Below the pieces are notes generated by a model. It was given only the letters and a program-made list of their open reading frames with translations, was not told where the DNA came from and ran no database searches. A DNA stretch of 64,000 bases from Rhizobium sp. R634 (lineage in GTDB: Bacteria; Pseudomonadota; Alphaproteobacteria; Rhizobiales; Rhizobiaceae): positions 57,898 to 121,897 of the forward strand of contig NZ_LOKW01000009.1 of assembly GCF_002211305.1 (NCBI RefSeq), written 5' to 3'. Of this stretch, positions 53,433 to 64,000 are shown piece after piece. Position numbers and translations under genes: made by a program. The stretch's first letter is position 1, and each line of letters starts with the position of its first letter.

Positions 53433-53798
53433 TCACGGATCCTTGTCGAGGAACCAGCGGATGGCGGCGTCGTTCCGGCACCGCGAGAGCGGCAATTGCC
53501 GCACGGAATGAATGCGGGTGATCCCACCCTCGCCGTCCGTGTCGACGTCCATGCAGGCGCAGCCATAACCATGCGTGGCATGGGTGTAGACATATTCGCC
53601 GGTTGTCAGATCCGGAATCTTGTCCATTCCCTCGGCCTTGTAGCCGCTGCCATTCTCCATGATGGTCCAGCCGCCGCCGGCATCCATGAGCGACCAGTTG
53701 GCCGTCGAGGGATTGTCCAGCCAGCCGCAGCGCCGTTCGGCATGCGCCGCGGCGGGCGCGAGAAGCATCATCAAAACAAGCGCATGCAATCTGGTCAT
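53433..53798 (-). CDS. DUF4087 secreted protein
   Basis: 121 residues from ATG 53798 with GCGGAGGGGCCG upstream. Signal peptide [20 protein letters not shown]. The mature part follows the DUF4087 pattern: [31 protein letters not shown] and [15 protein letters not shown] with four conserved cysteines. Function unknown. Confidence 0.85.
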   Translation of the reverse strand: MTRLHALVLMMLLAPAAAHAERRCGWLDNPSTANWSLMDAGGGWTIMENGSGYKAEGMDKIPDLTTGEYVYTHATHGYGCACMDVDTDGEGGITRIHSVRQLPLSRCRNDAAIRWFLDKDP

Positions 53799-53906
53799 CG
53801 GCCCCTCCGCGTTGCCGGCCACTATGCATGGTCAGCGGCCGGCAAGGCAACAGAGCTTATTCCAGATGCCTCCGCCTGGCCGGTCTCCAAGCGCTGGGAG
53901 CCACCC

Positions 53907-53951
53907 GCCCTCGTCCTTCGAGGCCCCTACGGGGCACCTCAGGATGAGGGC
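53907..53951 (+). repeat. palindromic repeat, CTCGTCCTTCGAGG family
   Basis: GCCCTCGTCCTTCGAGGCCC and its complement ending CTCAGGATGAGGGC. It faces the copy at 54037 in inverse orientation. Confidence 0.8.
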
Positions 53952-54036
53952 TGACCGGTGTGCCGTGCATTGAATGTAACCGTTGCTGCGTCTATCGCCG
54001 CAGTTTTCCGTTGCGCCAAGCAGCGGGCTTCTCTCC

Positions 54037-54082
54037 AGCCTCATCCTGAGGTGCCCCCGCAGGGGCCACGAAGGACGAGGCT
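54037..54082 (-). repeat. palindromic repeat, CTCGTCCTTCGAGG family, inverted partner
   Basis: AGCCTCATCCTGAGGTGCCC then GGGGCCACGAAGGACGAGGC. With the copy at 53907 it forms a 175-bp inverted pair in the 334-bp gap between DUF4087 and DUF899, which holds nothing else. Confidence 0.8.
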
Positions 54083-54132
54083 GGCCACCGCCCCTCTAAG
54101 CATGCAACCGAGGCCCAGCCAAGAGCATGGGC

Positions 54133-54921
54133 TCACGATTTCGCCTTTGCGCTTTCCTCGCGGAATGCCGCCTCGCCGGCGTCGGAGACCTCGACCCATT
54201 TCTTGTCTGGCTCGGCATCGGCGGTGTAGGCATCGTGCCAGTTCCACCATTTGTAGGTCGGCGTCTGTGGATAGCCTTCCGGCGAATTCTCCCAGACTTC
54301 CTGGCGGCCGAGCGGCGTGATGTCGAGATAGTTCCAGGTGCCGCCCATCTGTTCGTCGCCGCGGTTGTTGATGAAATAGGTGCGGAAGATCCGCTCGCCG
54401 TCACGGTACAAGACATTGGTGCCGTGCCACTCGCCGACTCCGAAGTCCCAGTCGAAGTCATCGGTGATGGTCACCCACGGCATCGTCCAGCCCATGCGTT
54501 CCTTCAGCCTGGCGATATCGGCCTGCGGCGCGCGCGAGGCGAAGACCAGGGTCGTGTCGCGGGCGTTGAGATGGGCGACATGTGCCACCTGATCGGCCAC
54601 CATCGAGCAGCCGCGGCAGGCATGCTCGGGCCAGCCGTAGACGCCGGGCTCGTAGAAGGCGCGGTAGACGATCAGCTGGTGCCGGCCCTCGAACAGGTCG
54701 AGCAGGCTGACCCTGCCCTGCGGCCCTTCGAAGACATAGTTCTTCTGCACCGCCATCCACGGCATGCGCCGCCGCTCGGCGGCAAGCGCGTCGCGGGCGC
54801 GGCTATGCGCCTTTTCCTTGACCAGAAGCTGCTTGTGGGCCGCCTCCCAGGCCTCCTGCGAGACGACGGGCGGCGTCTTCATCGCCTGCCCGCTTGCTCC
54901 ATTCTCCGTTGCTGCAGTCAT
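54133..54921 (-). CDS. DUF899 thioredoxin-like protein
   Basis: 262 residues from ATG 54921 with GAGGAGATCGAAGCG upstream. DUF899 landmarks: EEWEAA-like SQEAWEAAHKQLLVKEKAHS, RMPWMAVQKNYVFEGPQG, CRGCSMVADQVAHVAHLNAR and WDFGVGEWHGTNVLYRDGER. The CRGC pair sits at the thioredoxin active-site position. Enzyme activity is not established. Confidence 0.88.
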   Translation of the reverse strand: MTAATENGASGQAMKTPPVVSQEAWEAAHKQLLVKEKAHSRARDALAAERRRMPWMAVQKNYVFEGPQGRVSLLDLFEGRHQLIVYRAFYEPGVYGWPEHACRGCSMVADQVAHVAHLNARDTTLVFASRAPQADIARLKERMGWTMPWVTITDDFDWDFGVGEWHGTNVLYRDGERIFRTYFINNRGDEQMGGTWNYLDITPLGRQEVWENSPEGYPQTPTYKWWNWHDAYTADAEPDKKWVEVSDAGEAAFREESAKAKS

Positions 54922-55142
54922 CGCTTCGATCTCCTCTTTTGGGCGAATCCACGCCTCCGTGGTTGAAAGCCGGTTCATCGCGCATTGCTCGGAGATAGTT
55001 TCGCATCTGATATCGTACAGTGGGAGTAACAAGTGTGACGGTCAGAGGACTTCGGCCATTGCCGGCTTCAACAATCAGCGCAGTTGCCAAACGCGCGAGA
55101 CTGGCGGAAGCTTGTTCTGGTTCAGGCGACGGATTGTTCGAT

Positions 55143-55909
55143 ATGACGACAGCCACCACTTCCACCATGCCCAGCCATGGCAGCGCCAGGATCTGCCGCG
55201 GCTGCTGGGACCAGATGCATATGCCGATCCCGATCGGCGGGCCGCTGGCGCTGCCCTTCCGCGCCTTCGGCATTACCGCAGCAAGATGAACCCGGATATC
55301 TGCACGATCTGCGAGCGCTCCTTCCAATATGTGAAGAAGCAGCGCCAGATCACCGTCGGCGCGACCATCCTGTTCGCCGACATCAGGGGCTTCACCGATC
55401 TTTCCGAACGCATCGAGGCGGTGCGCCTGAGCGAGATCGTCAGCCAGTTCCAGGATCGCTGCGCCCAGGCGATCTGGACGCATGACGGCATCGTCAACAA
55501 GCAGATGGGCGATGGGCTGATGGCGATCTTCAATTTCCCGATCGTCAGGAAAGATCACGCCGCCGCCGCCATCATGGCCGCCCGGGAGATCCAGCGCAAT
55601 TGCGCCGCGGCGCTGAACGGCCTGGCGCCGGATGCCCTGACCGGCCGGCCGCTCGGTGTCGGCGTCGGCATCCATACCGGCGAGGTCCAGATCGGCGAAT
55701 TCTCCAGCTTCCGCAGCGATTTCACCGCCATCGGCGGCGTCGTCAACCAGGCCGCGAGGCTGGAATCCCAGGCCGCCGCCGGCGAGATCCTCGTCTCCGC
55801 CGAAACGGCGGCCGAGGCCGTCGCACTGGTTGCCGGAGCGGAAGAGCGCACGCTGACGCTCAAGGGCATCGAGCAGCCGGTGCATCCGCGCGTGCTGGTC
55901 AAGCACTGA
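55143..55909 (+). pseudogene. class III adenylate/guanylate cyclase, N-terminal frameshift
   Basis: The frame from ATG 55143 reads MTTATTSTMPSHGSARICRG, a CxxC half of a zinc ribbon, then GGPLALPFRAFGIT before running off frame. From about 55277 the proper reading is in another frame: RSKMNPDICTICERSF (second CxxC) and a complete cyclase domain with FADIRGFTDLSERIE, KQMGDGLMAIFNFP, GVGIHTGEVQIGEF and IGGVVNQAARLES. The span is one base short, so a C was lost from a CCC run near 55276. The cyclase core can still be made from ATG 55286 (207 residues), without the first zinc half. It would make cAMP or cGMP if active. Confidence 0.78.
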
Positions 55910-56047
55910 CAGCTTGCCCCCTACCGAAGCATCATCCCGCCCTCAAAGTCGCGGCTGAATTTCTCGCGTCGCTTGCGGACGAATCGCCTTGCAATCGACT
56001 AATCTTAAAAAGCGCGTTCATTGAACCATTTACGCTGGGGGTATTTC

Positions 56048-56500
56048 ATGGGCAGTTTTTCTCTGTGGCACTGGCTGATCGTCTTGATCGTCATCGCCGT
56101 GCCGTTGATTTTCATCTTCAGAAAGCCGCCGACCGGCCCGAACCGCTTCGGCGGCCCGGCCGAGCCGATGGGTTTCGGCCAGGCGATCGGAAGTTATTTC
56201 AAGAACTATGTGAATTTCCGCGACAGAGCGAGCCGATCGGAATTCTGGTTTTCTACGCTCTTCGTCGCCATCATCAGCATTGCGTTGTACCTCGTCGATA
56301 GCACTGAGATCTTCAAGACGATCTGGTCGCTGGCGACGTTTCTTCCGTCGATCGCCATGGCCGCCCGGCGCTTTCACGACATCAACCGAAGTGGATGGCA
56401 CCAGCTTCTCGGAATGCTCTTTCCCATTGGATCGATTGCCGTCCTCGTATGGTATTGCAAAGCACCCACAGCGGATCAGTCCAGGGCGTCCGTTTTCTGA
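56048..56500 (+). CDS. DUF805 membrane protein
   Basis: 150 residues. A first membrane segment WHWLIVLIVIAVPLIFIF is followed by the DUF805 domain: FRDRASRSEFWFSTLFVAII, SLATFLPSIAMAARRFHDIN RSGW and LLGMLFPIGSIAVLVWYC. Common small inner-membrane proteins without known function. The ATG at 56048 has GGGGGT seven bases upstream. Confidence 0.88.
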   Translation: MGSFSLWHWLIVLIVIAVPLIFIFRKPPTGPNRFGGPAEPMGFGQAIGSYFKNYVNFRDRASRSEFWFSTLFVAIISIALYLVDSTEIFKTIWSLATFLPSIAMAARRFHDINRSGWHQLLGMLFPIGSIAVLVWYCKAPTADQSRASVF

Positions 56501-56653
56501 GGAATGAGCATGGAGATGGTTCTGGCGGTTTGAGCAGGCGCCGGTGCCGCTGAAGCACCGGGCGGCCGCGCCGCCAGGCCACGCCCTCCATTTGCACGCA
56601 TGGCGCGATTGAGGCAGGATGCCGGCATCGAACAGCAAGCCGGAGAAACCCTC

Positions 56654-57055
56654 ATGCTGACGGGCTCATGTCATTGCGGCAAGGCGGGCTGGACGCTTAC
56701 GGGCGATCCCGGCTCGATCACCGCATGCAACTGCACGCTCTGCCGGCGCTACGGCACGCTCTGGGCCTATGACTATGAAGGAGAGCGCATCGCGCTGAGC
56801 GGCGAAACCGCCTCCTACACCCGCTCCGGCCGGGACACCTCCTCGCTCGAAATCCTGTTCTGCCCGACCTGCGCCTGCGTGCTCAGCTGGCGCGGCCTGC
56901 GCCTGCAGAAGGACGGCCGCCGCCGCATGGCCGTCAACATCCGCCTCGCGCCGCCGGAACTCGTCGCCGACCTGCCGATCGACCATTTCGACGGGCTGGG
57001 CAGCTTCGACGACCTGCCCTCCGACGGGCGGTGCGTAAGGGATATGTGGTTCTAA
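56654..57055 (+). CDS. GFA-family zinc protein (glutathione-dependent formaldehyde-activating type)
   Basis: 133 residues from ATG 56654 with CGGAGAAACC upstream. Zinc ligands in GSCHCGKAGW, ITACNCTLCRRYG and LFCPTCACVLSW follow the GFA (CENP-V/GFA) beta-tent fold. The original family member binds formaldehyde-glutathione adducts; the many paralogues in rhizobia have unknown substrates. Confidence 0.9.
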   Translation: MLTGSCHCGKAGWTLTGDPGSITACNCTLCRRYGTLWAYDYEGERIALSGETASYTRSGRDTSSLEILFCPTCACVLSWRGLRLQKDGRRRMAVNIRLAPPELVADLPIDHFDGLGSFDDLPSDGRCVRDMWF

Positions 57056-57112
57056 CAACCGCCGCTCGCCAAAGCATGGAACGGCGACGCGGCCTCAGCC
57101 CGCGCTCCCGCG

Positions 57113-57502
57113 TCAGGTCTTCATGCCGGTCAGCTCATTAAACGGGTAGTAACGCAGCCGCTTGTCTTTGCAGCGCTGGTCATTCGCCGTCGCACCGAGT
57201 ATTTTGCTATCCGTGAAGGAGACGCCGAGATAGGCCCAGTCTCCCCAGCTGCGCTTGGGCACTACCCGCACGCAATAAGCATAGATCTTCTTCTCCGGCT
57301 CGATCAGCACCACGCTCGAAATGCGGGCCCAGACGACTTCTCCCGCTTCGTGCCGGTAACTTCTCTTGAAGACGATGTTGATGAAGTTCTGCCGGACGTC
57401 ATTCGAGGGAGGCCGCTGCGAATCCGCTACGGATTGCGACACGGGAGCATTACAGCCGGCCAGCATCAGCATGGCAGCGCAAGCAAGGAGTTTTATTCTC
57501 AT
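57113..57502 (-). CDS. lipoprotein of unknown function
   Basis: 129 residues. Lipobox MRIKLLACAAMLMLAGC, acylated Cys17. The mature part (FINIVFKRSYRHEAGEVVWA RISSVV, SWGDWAYLGVSFTDSKIL) is a compact beta-rich domain with two further cysteines. No family recognised. Base composition is a little below the window average. Confidence 0.68.
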   Translation of the reverse strand: MRIKLLACAAMLMLAGCNAPVSQSVADSQRPPSNDVRQNFINIVFKRSYRHEAGEVVWARISSVVLIEPEKKIYAYCVRVVPKRSWGDWAYLGVSFTDSKILGATANDQRCKDKRLRYYPFNELTGMKT

Positions 57503-57650
57503 TCAGATGGATCTCCAAGAATCGCAGCATGATAACACTGCGCATTCCCACAAACACAGCGCGAACAATATTTGCAATACACGAAAATAAGCATTGGCGA
57601 TGCCGCGCGTGTCGCCGCGTGACACCTCGATACGGACTATGTCCGTCCCT

Positions 57651-57944
57651 CTATGCCTGAGAGTTTGAAGCGGAACTTGCGGTCCCATTCTCATCATCGG
57701 CGATCGGCACGCCGGCCTCCAGCGCCGCGAGGATGAAGGCCTGCCTTACCGTCTCGGCCGGCATCCGCCCGGCAAGCCACGCGCGGCAGAAATCGATCGC
57801 CCGCTGCTGATGGACCCCGCCATTCACCGGCCAGTCGGACACCAGTGCATACAGCGCATCCTGCGGTGAGCGGAGAACCAGCCGTTCGCCGGTATCAAGG
57901 TTGATGGAGATCGGTTTCTTCCAGAAGGCGGAATGGTCGCTAAT
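57651..57944 (-). CDS. DUF982 family protein without a canonical start codon
   Basis: The frame reads SAFWKKPISINLDTGERLVL, RSPQDALYALVSDWP and RAIDFCRAWLAGRMPAETVR QAFILAALEAGV, the full DUF982 pattern of a small rhizobial protein. No ATG, GTG or TTG lies upstream of the conserved Trp in this frame before a TGA at about 57990. An ATT at 57942-57944 is where the family start would be. Either ATT is used, the start codon has mutated, or only a 63-residue part from the GTG at 57842 is made. Function of the family is unknown. Confidence 0.6.
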   Translation of the reverse strand: MSDHSAFWKKPISINLDTGERLVLRSPQDALYALVSDWPVNGGVHQQRAIDFCRAWLAGRMPAETVRQAFILAALEAGVPIADDENGTASSASNSQA

Positions 57945-58032
57945 GGCAGTCGCACCTGCAGCTGAATGGACTGCAAAGTAACTGCGGAAAGCCGATCACG
58001 GTTCCAGCGGGTCCGGTGGCGGCGCCCAAGAG

Positions 58033-58084
58033 AGCCTCATCCTGAGACCCGGAAGCCGAAGGCCGGAGCCGCGAAGGACGAGGT
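58033..58084 (-). repeat. palindromic repeat, CTCGTCCTTCGAGG family, divergent copy
   Basis: AGCCTCATCCTGAGACCCGG at the left and GCCGCGAAGGACGAGGT at the right, with an unrelated GC-rich hairpin centre. Confidence 0.7.
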
Positions 58085-58150
58085 GGGTGTGCCGGCGTCG
58101 CCAACGATATCAGATCTTGACTGGTCGCCTTCTGTCCTTGTCCACAAGCG

Positions 58151-58406
58151 TCGCTTGCCCTTCGCTTGCGCTCCGTGCACTCGCGGCTTTGCCACTCGCC
58201 CCCTCATCTGCCTGCCGGCATCTTCTCCCCGCTGGGGAGAAGCGGAATCGTGGCAACGCCTCGCGTCCTTGAGACCCTTGCGGCGGGAATGGCGACAGCG
58301 CGTCTTGGTCTCTCTTCTCCCCGGCGGGGAGACGATGCCCGTTAAGGCAGATGAGGGGGTGAGCGGCAAAGCCGCGAATGCACAGAGCGCAAGCGAAGGG
58401 CAACCA
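58151..58406. repeat. 256-bp palindromic mosaic element (RIME-related)
   Basis: Outer arms of about 60 bp: the left begins TTGCCCTTCGCTTGCGCTC and runs through GCGGCTTTGCC to CCCCCTCATCTGCC; the right is its near-exact inverse. Inside are the RIME-like TCTTCTCCCC / GGGGAGA hairpins and a unique centre. It is about twice the size of the RIME at 17203. Confidence 0.8.
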
Positions 58407-58566
58407 TAACCGGCTGCCACCTGCGCCTCACACGACCACATCCCTGCCGCACGACAAGCTCAGCCTCTAACGCCATCAACTATTCACCATCCCGAACGAT
58501 TCATTCGTTTCCCTTTTGTACTCTTTGCCTCTTCACTTTCCCGATGACTCTCTCCATATTCGCGCC

Positions 58567-61536
<2,970 letters not shown>

Positions 61537-61551
61537 AGGTTTCTTGCTTTT

Positions 61552-62172
61552 CTATTGCGCCGGCGCGATTAGTCTGTCGAATACATCAATGAACCGCTTT
61601 AAAGAACGACAGCCATTTTCAGGTTGTAATGCGAAGCTTACCAAAGCGCTAAACTTAGGCTGATCGACAGTTTCCGAATAAAATCGACCTTGCTTGAGAA
61701 TGTTACGCTCAAAGTATCCCTTTGCATCCCTTATCTGCAAAAGGTTTCCGATCGGCGGAATTGGTTGAACGCAGTCAGCATGATTTGCAAAGGAATCCGC
61801 AGCAGCGAGGAACCAAGTTTCATATTCTGGCTGCGGAGCTACAAAGGCATGCTTCACAAAGGCATCCTCGGCTCCCATGTGCTTCTCAATTAATTCTTTC
61901 AATTCGACCGGACATTCCTCGTCCGCATCACAAACTACCAAAATCAAAGCCTTGTCGTCGTGATTCTGACGAGATGCCTGTAGGCGTTCGCGGGCTAGTG
62001 CCAAAATCCCGGGCCACTCTTCCGCTCGCTTCATCTTCCCTTTCGGAAGTCTGTAGGCTTTCGCTACATCAACTTCATAAATGCCAAACCTCTCATTCAG
62101 GAGTTTGCGAATGAGCACAGGAAGAGCGCGCTCATCACCATGTCCCTCAACGATCGGATACACGTATAGCAT
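61552..62172 (-). CDS. DUF4276 Toprim-like protein, partner of the AAA ATPase
   Basis: 206 residues. The N-terminal strand and turn YPIVEGHGDERALPVLIRKL with its Glu, and the later LILVVCDADEECPVEL with a DxD, fit the acidic residues of a Toprim nuclease site; EYETWFLAA is a further conserved DUF4276 motif. It starts one base after the stop of the ATPase gene (TGATATG), so translation is coupled. GC content is clearly below that of the chromosome. With the ATPase it resembles a split OLD-type or RloAB/PARIS-like nuclease system. Nuclease activity is inference. Confidence 0.85.
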   Translation of the reverse strand: MLYVYPIVEGHGDERALPVLIRKLLNERFGIYEVDVAKAYRLPKGKMKRAEEWPGILALARERLQASRQNHDDKALILVVCDADEECPVELKELIEKHMGAEDAFVKHAFVAPQPEYETWFLAAADSFANHADCVQPIPPIGNLLQIRDAKGYFERNILKQGRFYSETVDQPKFSALVSFALQPENGCRSLKRFIDVFDRLIAPAQ

Positions 62173-62173
62173 A

Positions 62174-63349
62174 TCAGCTCCAGAGGCTAAATTGCATTGG
62201 TTTCGCCTTCTCAGGCTCCAACTGATTCTTTCTTAAGAGATCTCCAGGAGTGAGCAAGTTCCGCTGAACTACTTCCTTGCTCGCTTTGTCCGCTGGCCGA
62301 ATAGAGGTATCTCCTTCATCGGATCGAACAATCCTGATATTCTCGATTCCAATTGAAGGATGATCTATTAACTCGGGGCTATGAGTTGTAATTATTACCT
62401 GCTTTTTCCTTGCAGCCTCTACGATCGCATCGGTTATAACAGAGCTTGCCGCGGGATGAATTGTTGCTTCAGGCTCCTCAATGCCAAGAAGGATACTTTC
62501 AGCACTTGGCGATCGCTGAAACAGCGCGACTAATATACCCAAGGACCGCAAGGTACCGTCTGACATCTGGGACGCAAAAAAGCGCCAAGCATTTTTTTGG
62601 CCAGCGACACGCTGAAAGAACTCAATAGTCTCCGACGGACCGAGATTCTTATGCGCGATATTTTCAAGCTGCTCCACGATTTGCTTGAGATATTCCCGAA
62701 TCCTTTCATATTCGTTCGGATATTGGTTTTCCATGTTTCTCAGAACTGAGGCTATATTCTTTCCGGTGCGAAGGAGGTATTCTCCGCTATCATGAGGCTG
62801 AGGAAGCCGAAAATCCTCGGGGTAAATATTATAAAATCGCATAGAAGATAATACATCAAATACTTCCCTAAACGAAAAAATACTCGAAAGAAGCTGCATA
62901 GCCAATCTGTCATCGGACATAATATCCGGGGATATCGCCTCGGTGCTCGAAATTTTCTTTCCGTTCTCGTATCTATATTCAGCTATACTTATTCCATCTC
63001 CAGAGATACCGAGGTACTCTTTCTGCACCTTATGAGAGCCATCGGCAGCGGCCCCAACCTGGAAGGAATATAGTGCATTCTTCCCCGAGGGCAGAGCGAT
63101 GCGTAGCTTTATTGCAAAGTTTGTTGGATGCCCCCCCGACCTCTTTCGGACTGCCGAAAGACCGGATCGCTGTCTAATTGCAAAATCCAAGGTGGAGTTC
63201 AGTGCGTCCGAAACAAAATTCAAAGAATCGATAAAGTTGCTTTTGCCACTTCCGTTCGGACCGACCAAAACCGTCAAATCAGATAAATCAACCTCGCAAA
63301 AGCCGATACTCTTATAATATCTTAGGGTAACCTGTGTTATTAATCTCAT
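62174..63349 (-). CDS. AAA ATPase (SMC/RecF-like, AAA_21), putative defence gene
   Basis: 391 residues. Walker A GPNGSGKSN (30-38), a signature-like QMSDGTLRSLG (261-271), Walker B LLGIEEPEATIHP (287-299) and the switch His in TTHSPELID (321-329). The centre, residues about 60-250, is a helical insert. This is the ABC-like ATPase class of OLD, RloA, AriA and Septu-type defence proteins. The gene has low GC and is followed directly by the DUF4276 gene. The likely role is to sense phage and license the partner's nuclease; no phage or host target can be predicted from sequence. Confidence 0.87.
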   Translation of the reverse strand: MRLITQVTLRYYKSIGFCEVDLSDLTVLVGPNGSGKSNFIDSLNFVSDALNSTLDFAIRQRSGLSAVRKRSGGHPTNFAIKLRIALPSGKNALYSFQVGAAADGSHKVQKEYLGISGDGISIAEYRYENGKKISSTEAISPDIMSDDRLAMQLLSSIFSFREVFDVLSSMRFYNIYPEDFRLPQPHDSGEYLLRTGKNIASVLRNMENQYPNEYERIREYLKQIVEQLENIAHKNLGPSETIEFFQRVAGQKNAWRFFASQMSDGTLRSLGILVALFQRSPSAESILLGIEEPEATIHPAASSVITDAIVEAARKKQVIITTHSPELIDHPSIGIENIRIVRSDEGDTSIRPADKASKEVVQRNLLTPGDLLRKNQLEPEKAKPMQFSLWS

Positions 63350-63749
63350 AGCTTATACGGCGCCTCTCACTGCATTTATTGGATCCTGCAGCTTTAGACC
63401 CATAAGCGCGTAGACAGACGAAAGTTCGTGATGTCACCGCGCTTGAGGATGATGCCCAGCATGATTGCTTTCTTTCGCTTCCGCAAGTAGGTCGCTTTCA
63501 TTAACCCCTTAAAGAAGCTGAGATTTTGAAGCAGGATCGTTGCGGCTGAAAATACCCTTTTGTTGCGCCCAGGGCACCGCTGTCCACTAACAACCGCGCC
63601 CACAATTCCATCCACAAGCAGCGCTTTCAGGTCCAGCGATGCGAGGGACCTAAGGTCGGGCAACGGATCCTATGAGACGATGCGCGATAGCTGGCAAGTT
63701 CGGCAGCACTTCCGCCCAGGATTGGCAACCGTCTTACTCTTTTCCGTCT

Positions 63750-63880
63750 TTCCTCTGTGCTTGTCACAGGAATCCGGTGCGCCCCAAGTCCTTGGGCGCG
63801 CGAGACTTCATTGGATCACAATGAGAGTCATTCACGGCGCAGACGCGCCGTGGCTGGATTCCTGTGACAGGCACAGGAAT
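63750..63880. repeat. 132-bp palindromic element, copy 3
   Basis: TCTGTGCTTGTCACAGGAAT, GCGCCCCAAG / CTTGGGCGC, a T/A-rich centre with GGATCACAATGAGAGTCA, CGGCGC / GCGCCG and the closing TTCCTGTGACAGGCACAGGA. Same order as copies at 28452 and 50085. Confidence 0.8.
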
Positions 63881-63921
63881 TGTCTCTCAAATCTATGCTT
63901 TACTGCAGGAGAAGCTGGGAT

Positions 63922-63951
63922 CGAACCCCGGGATGGCCATCCCGGGGTTCG
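63922..63951. repeat. perfect 30-bp palindrome
   Basis: Arms CGAACCCCGGGATGG and its exact complement with no spacer. It is not part of the neighbouring 132-bp element. It has no T-run, so it is not an ordinary terminator. Confidence 0.75.
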
Positions 63952-64000
63952 CGCGACAAAGCGCCCGTACAGGAATAGGTGTCAACGACCGACGTCATGA

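Larger units (their letters stand above)
57945..58566. other. 622-bp intergenic region made of repeats
   Basis: Between the DUF982 gene and uvrB there is no gene. It holds a palindromic repeat at 58033-58084 and a 256-bp palindromic mosaic at 58151-58406. The uvrB promoter should lie in 58410-58560; no LexA box (GTTC-N7-GTTC) was seen there. Confidence 0.6.
63350..64000. other. right-end intergenic region, no gene recognised
   Basis: An 89-codon frame at 63394-63663 on the minus strand matches nothing I know, with an ordinary-looking end (KRKKAIMLGIILKRGDITNF), so it is left uncalled. The rest is the third copy of the 132-bp element and a perfect palindrome. The AAA ATPase promoter must be just right of 63349, where the sequence is AT-rich. 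Confidence 0.5.

Noticed and set aside
58410..58560. possible LexA box before uvrB (GAACGATTCATTCGTTTC)
   Set aside because: Alphaproteobacterial LexA needs GTTC-N7-GTTC or its complement; the spacing and half sites here do not match.
63394..63663. 89-codon minus-strand frame upstream of the AAA ATPase
   Set aside because: No family resemblance, no clear ribosome binding site, and half of it lies in GC-rich sequence unlike the end. Not supported as a gene.
63915..63935. GGGGTTCGATCCCA on the minus strand, like a tRNA T-arm
   Set aside because: The stem does not extend beyond two or three pairs, and no acceptor stem, anticodon arm or CCA fits. It is explained by the perfect palindrome.

Overview
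The window is a stretch of high-GC (about 60%) alphaproteobacterial chromosome. Gene content and repeat families point to Rhizobium of the leguminosarum/etli group: RIME-type palindromes, UvrB with long N- and C-terminal extensions, an arsR-aqpS-arsC-arsH operon, a fused DUF1501/DUF1800 pair and DUF982/DUF1127-like small proteins. It is mostly accessory and housekeeping genes in short operons. No tRNA, rRNA, CRISPR array or insertion sequence was recognised.

Layout. 1-1.4 kb: the tail of an incomplete gene, then a small stress mini-operon (DUF2171-DUF2945-DUF3008) behind a good EcfG/RpoE4-type promoter, and a DUF1127-like gene. 1.3-4.5 kb: one 930-residue membrane-spanning DEAH helicase between two 80-bp direct repeats, probably an acquired island. 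4.7-8.2 kb: a GlxA-type AraC regulator and two tandem-receiver signalling proteins, one with a GGEEF cyclase domain. 9.5-13.5 kb: an arsenic cluster, with a frameshifted DUF6428 gene divergent from a tightly overlapping arsR-aqpS-arsC-arsH-MFS operon. 13.5-22 kb: a MscS-family channel, DUF924, a receiver-histidine kinase, a DHA2 exporter and dihydroxyacetone kinase. 22-24 kb: an esterase operon in decay, one gene interrupted by a palindromic element and the other carrying a frameshift and a nonsense codon. 24-32.3 kb: hydrolase, GntR, Rap1a-like protein, siderophore-interacting protein, the organic peroxide regulator OhrR and its target Ohr with shared palindromic operators, a NUDIX remnant, DUF3095 and a TetA/TetR divergon. 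32-43.8 kb: secreted zincin-like protein, TolB/TPR regulator, extensin-like protein, a striking adenylation-carrier-acyltransferase fusion, a chemoreceptor, a thioesterase and a membrane protein. 44-58.5 kb: DUF1501/DUF1800, RDD protein, MFS carrier, methyltransferase, higBA toxin-antitoxin, a stand-alone nuoB, DUF4087, DUF899, a frameshifted nucleotide cyclase, DUF805 and a GFA protein. 58.5-63.4 kb: uvrB carrying an in-frame palindromic repeat, then a low-GC AAA ATPase plus DUF4276 (Toprim-like) pair that looks like a phage-defence module.

Two themes stand out. First, palindromic repeats of at least five families fill nearly every longer intergenic region and have entered two coding regions (uvrB and an esterase). 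Second, reductive decay is visible: five genes are broken by single-base deletions, a nonsense codon, an internal deletion or a repeat insertion. The best candidates for undescribed biology are the repeat-flanked membrane helicase, the AAA-DUF4276 pair and the adenylation-carrier-acyltransferase protein.
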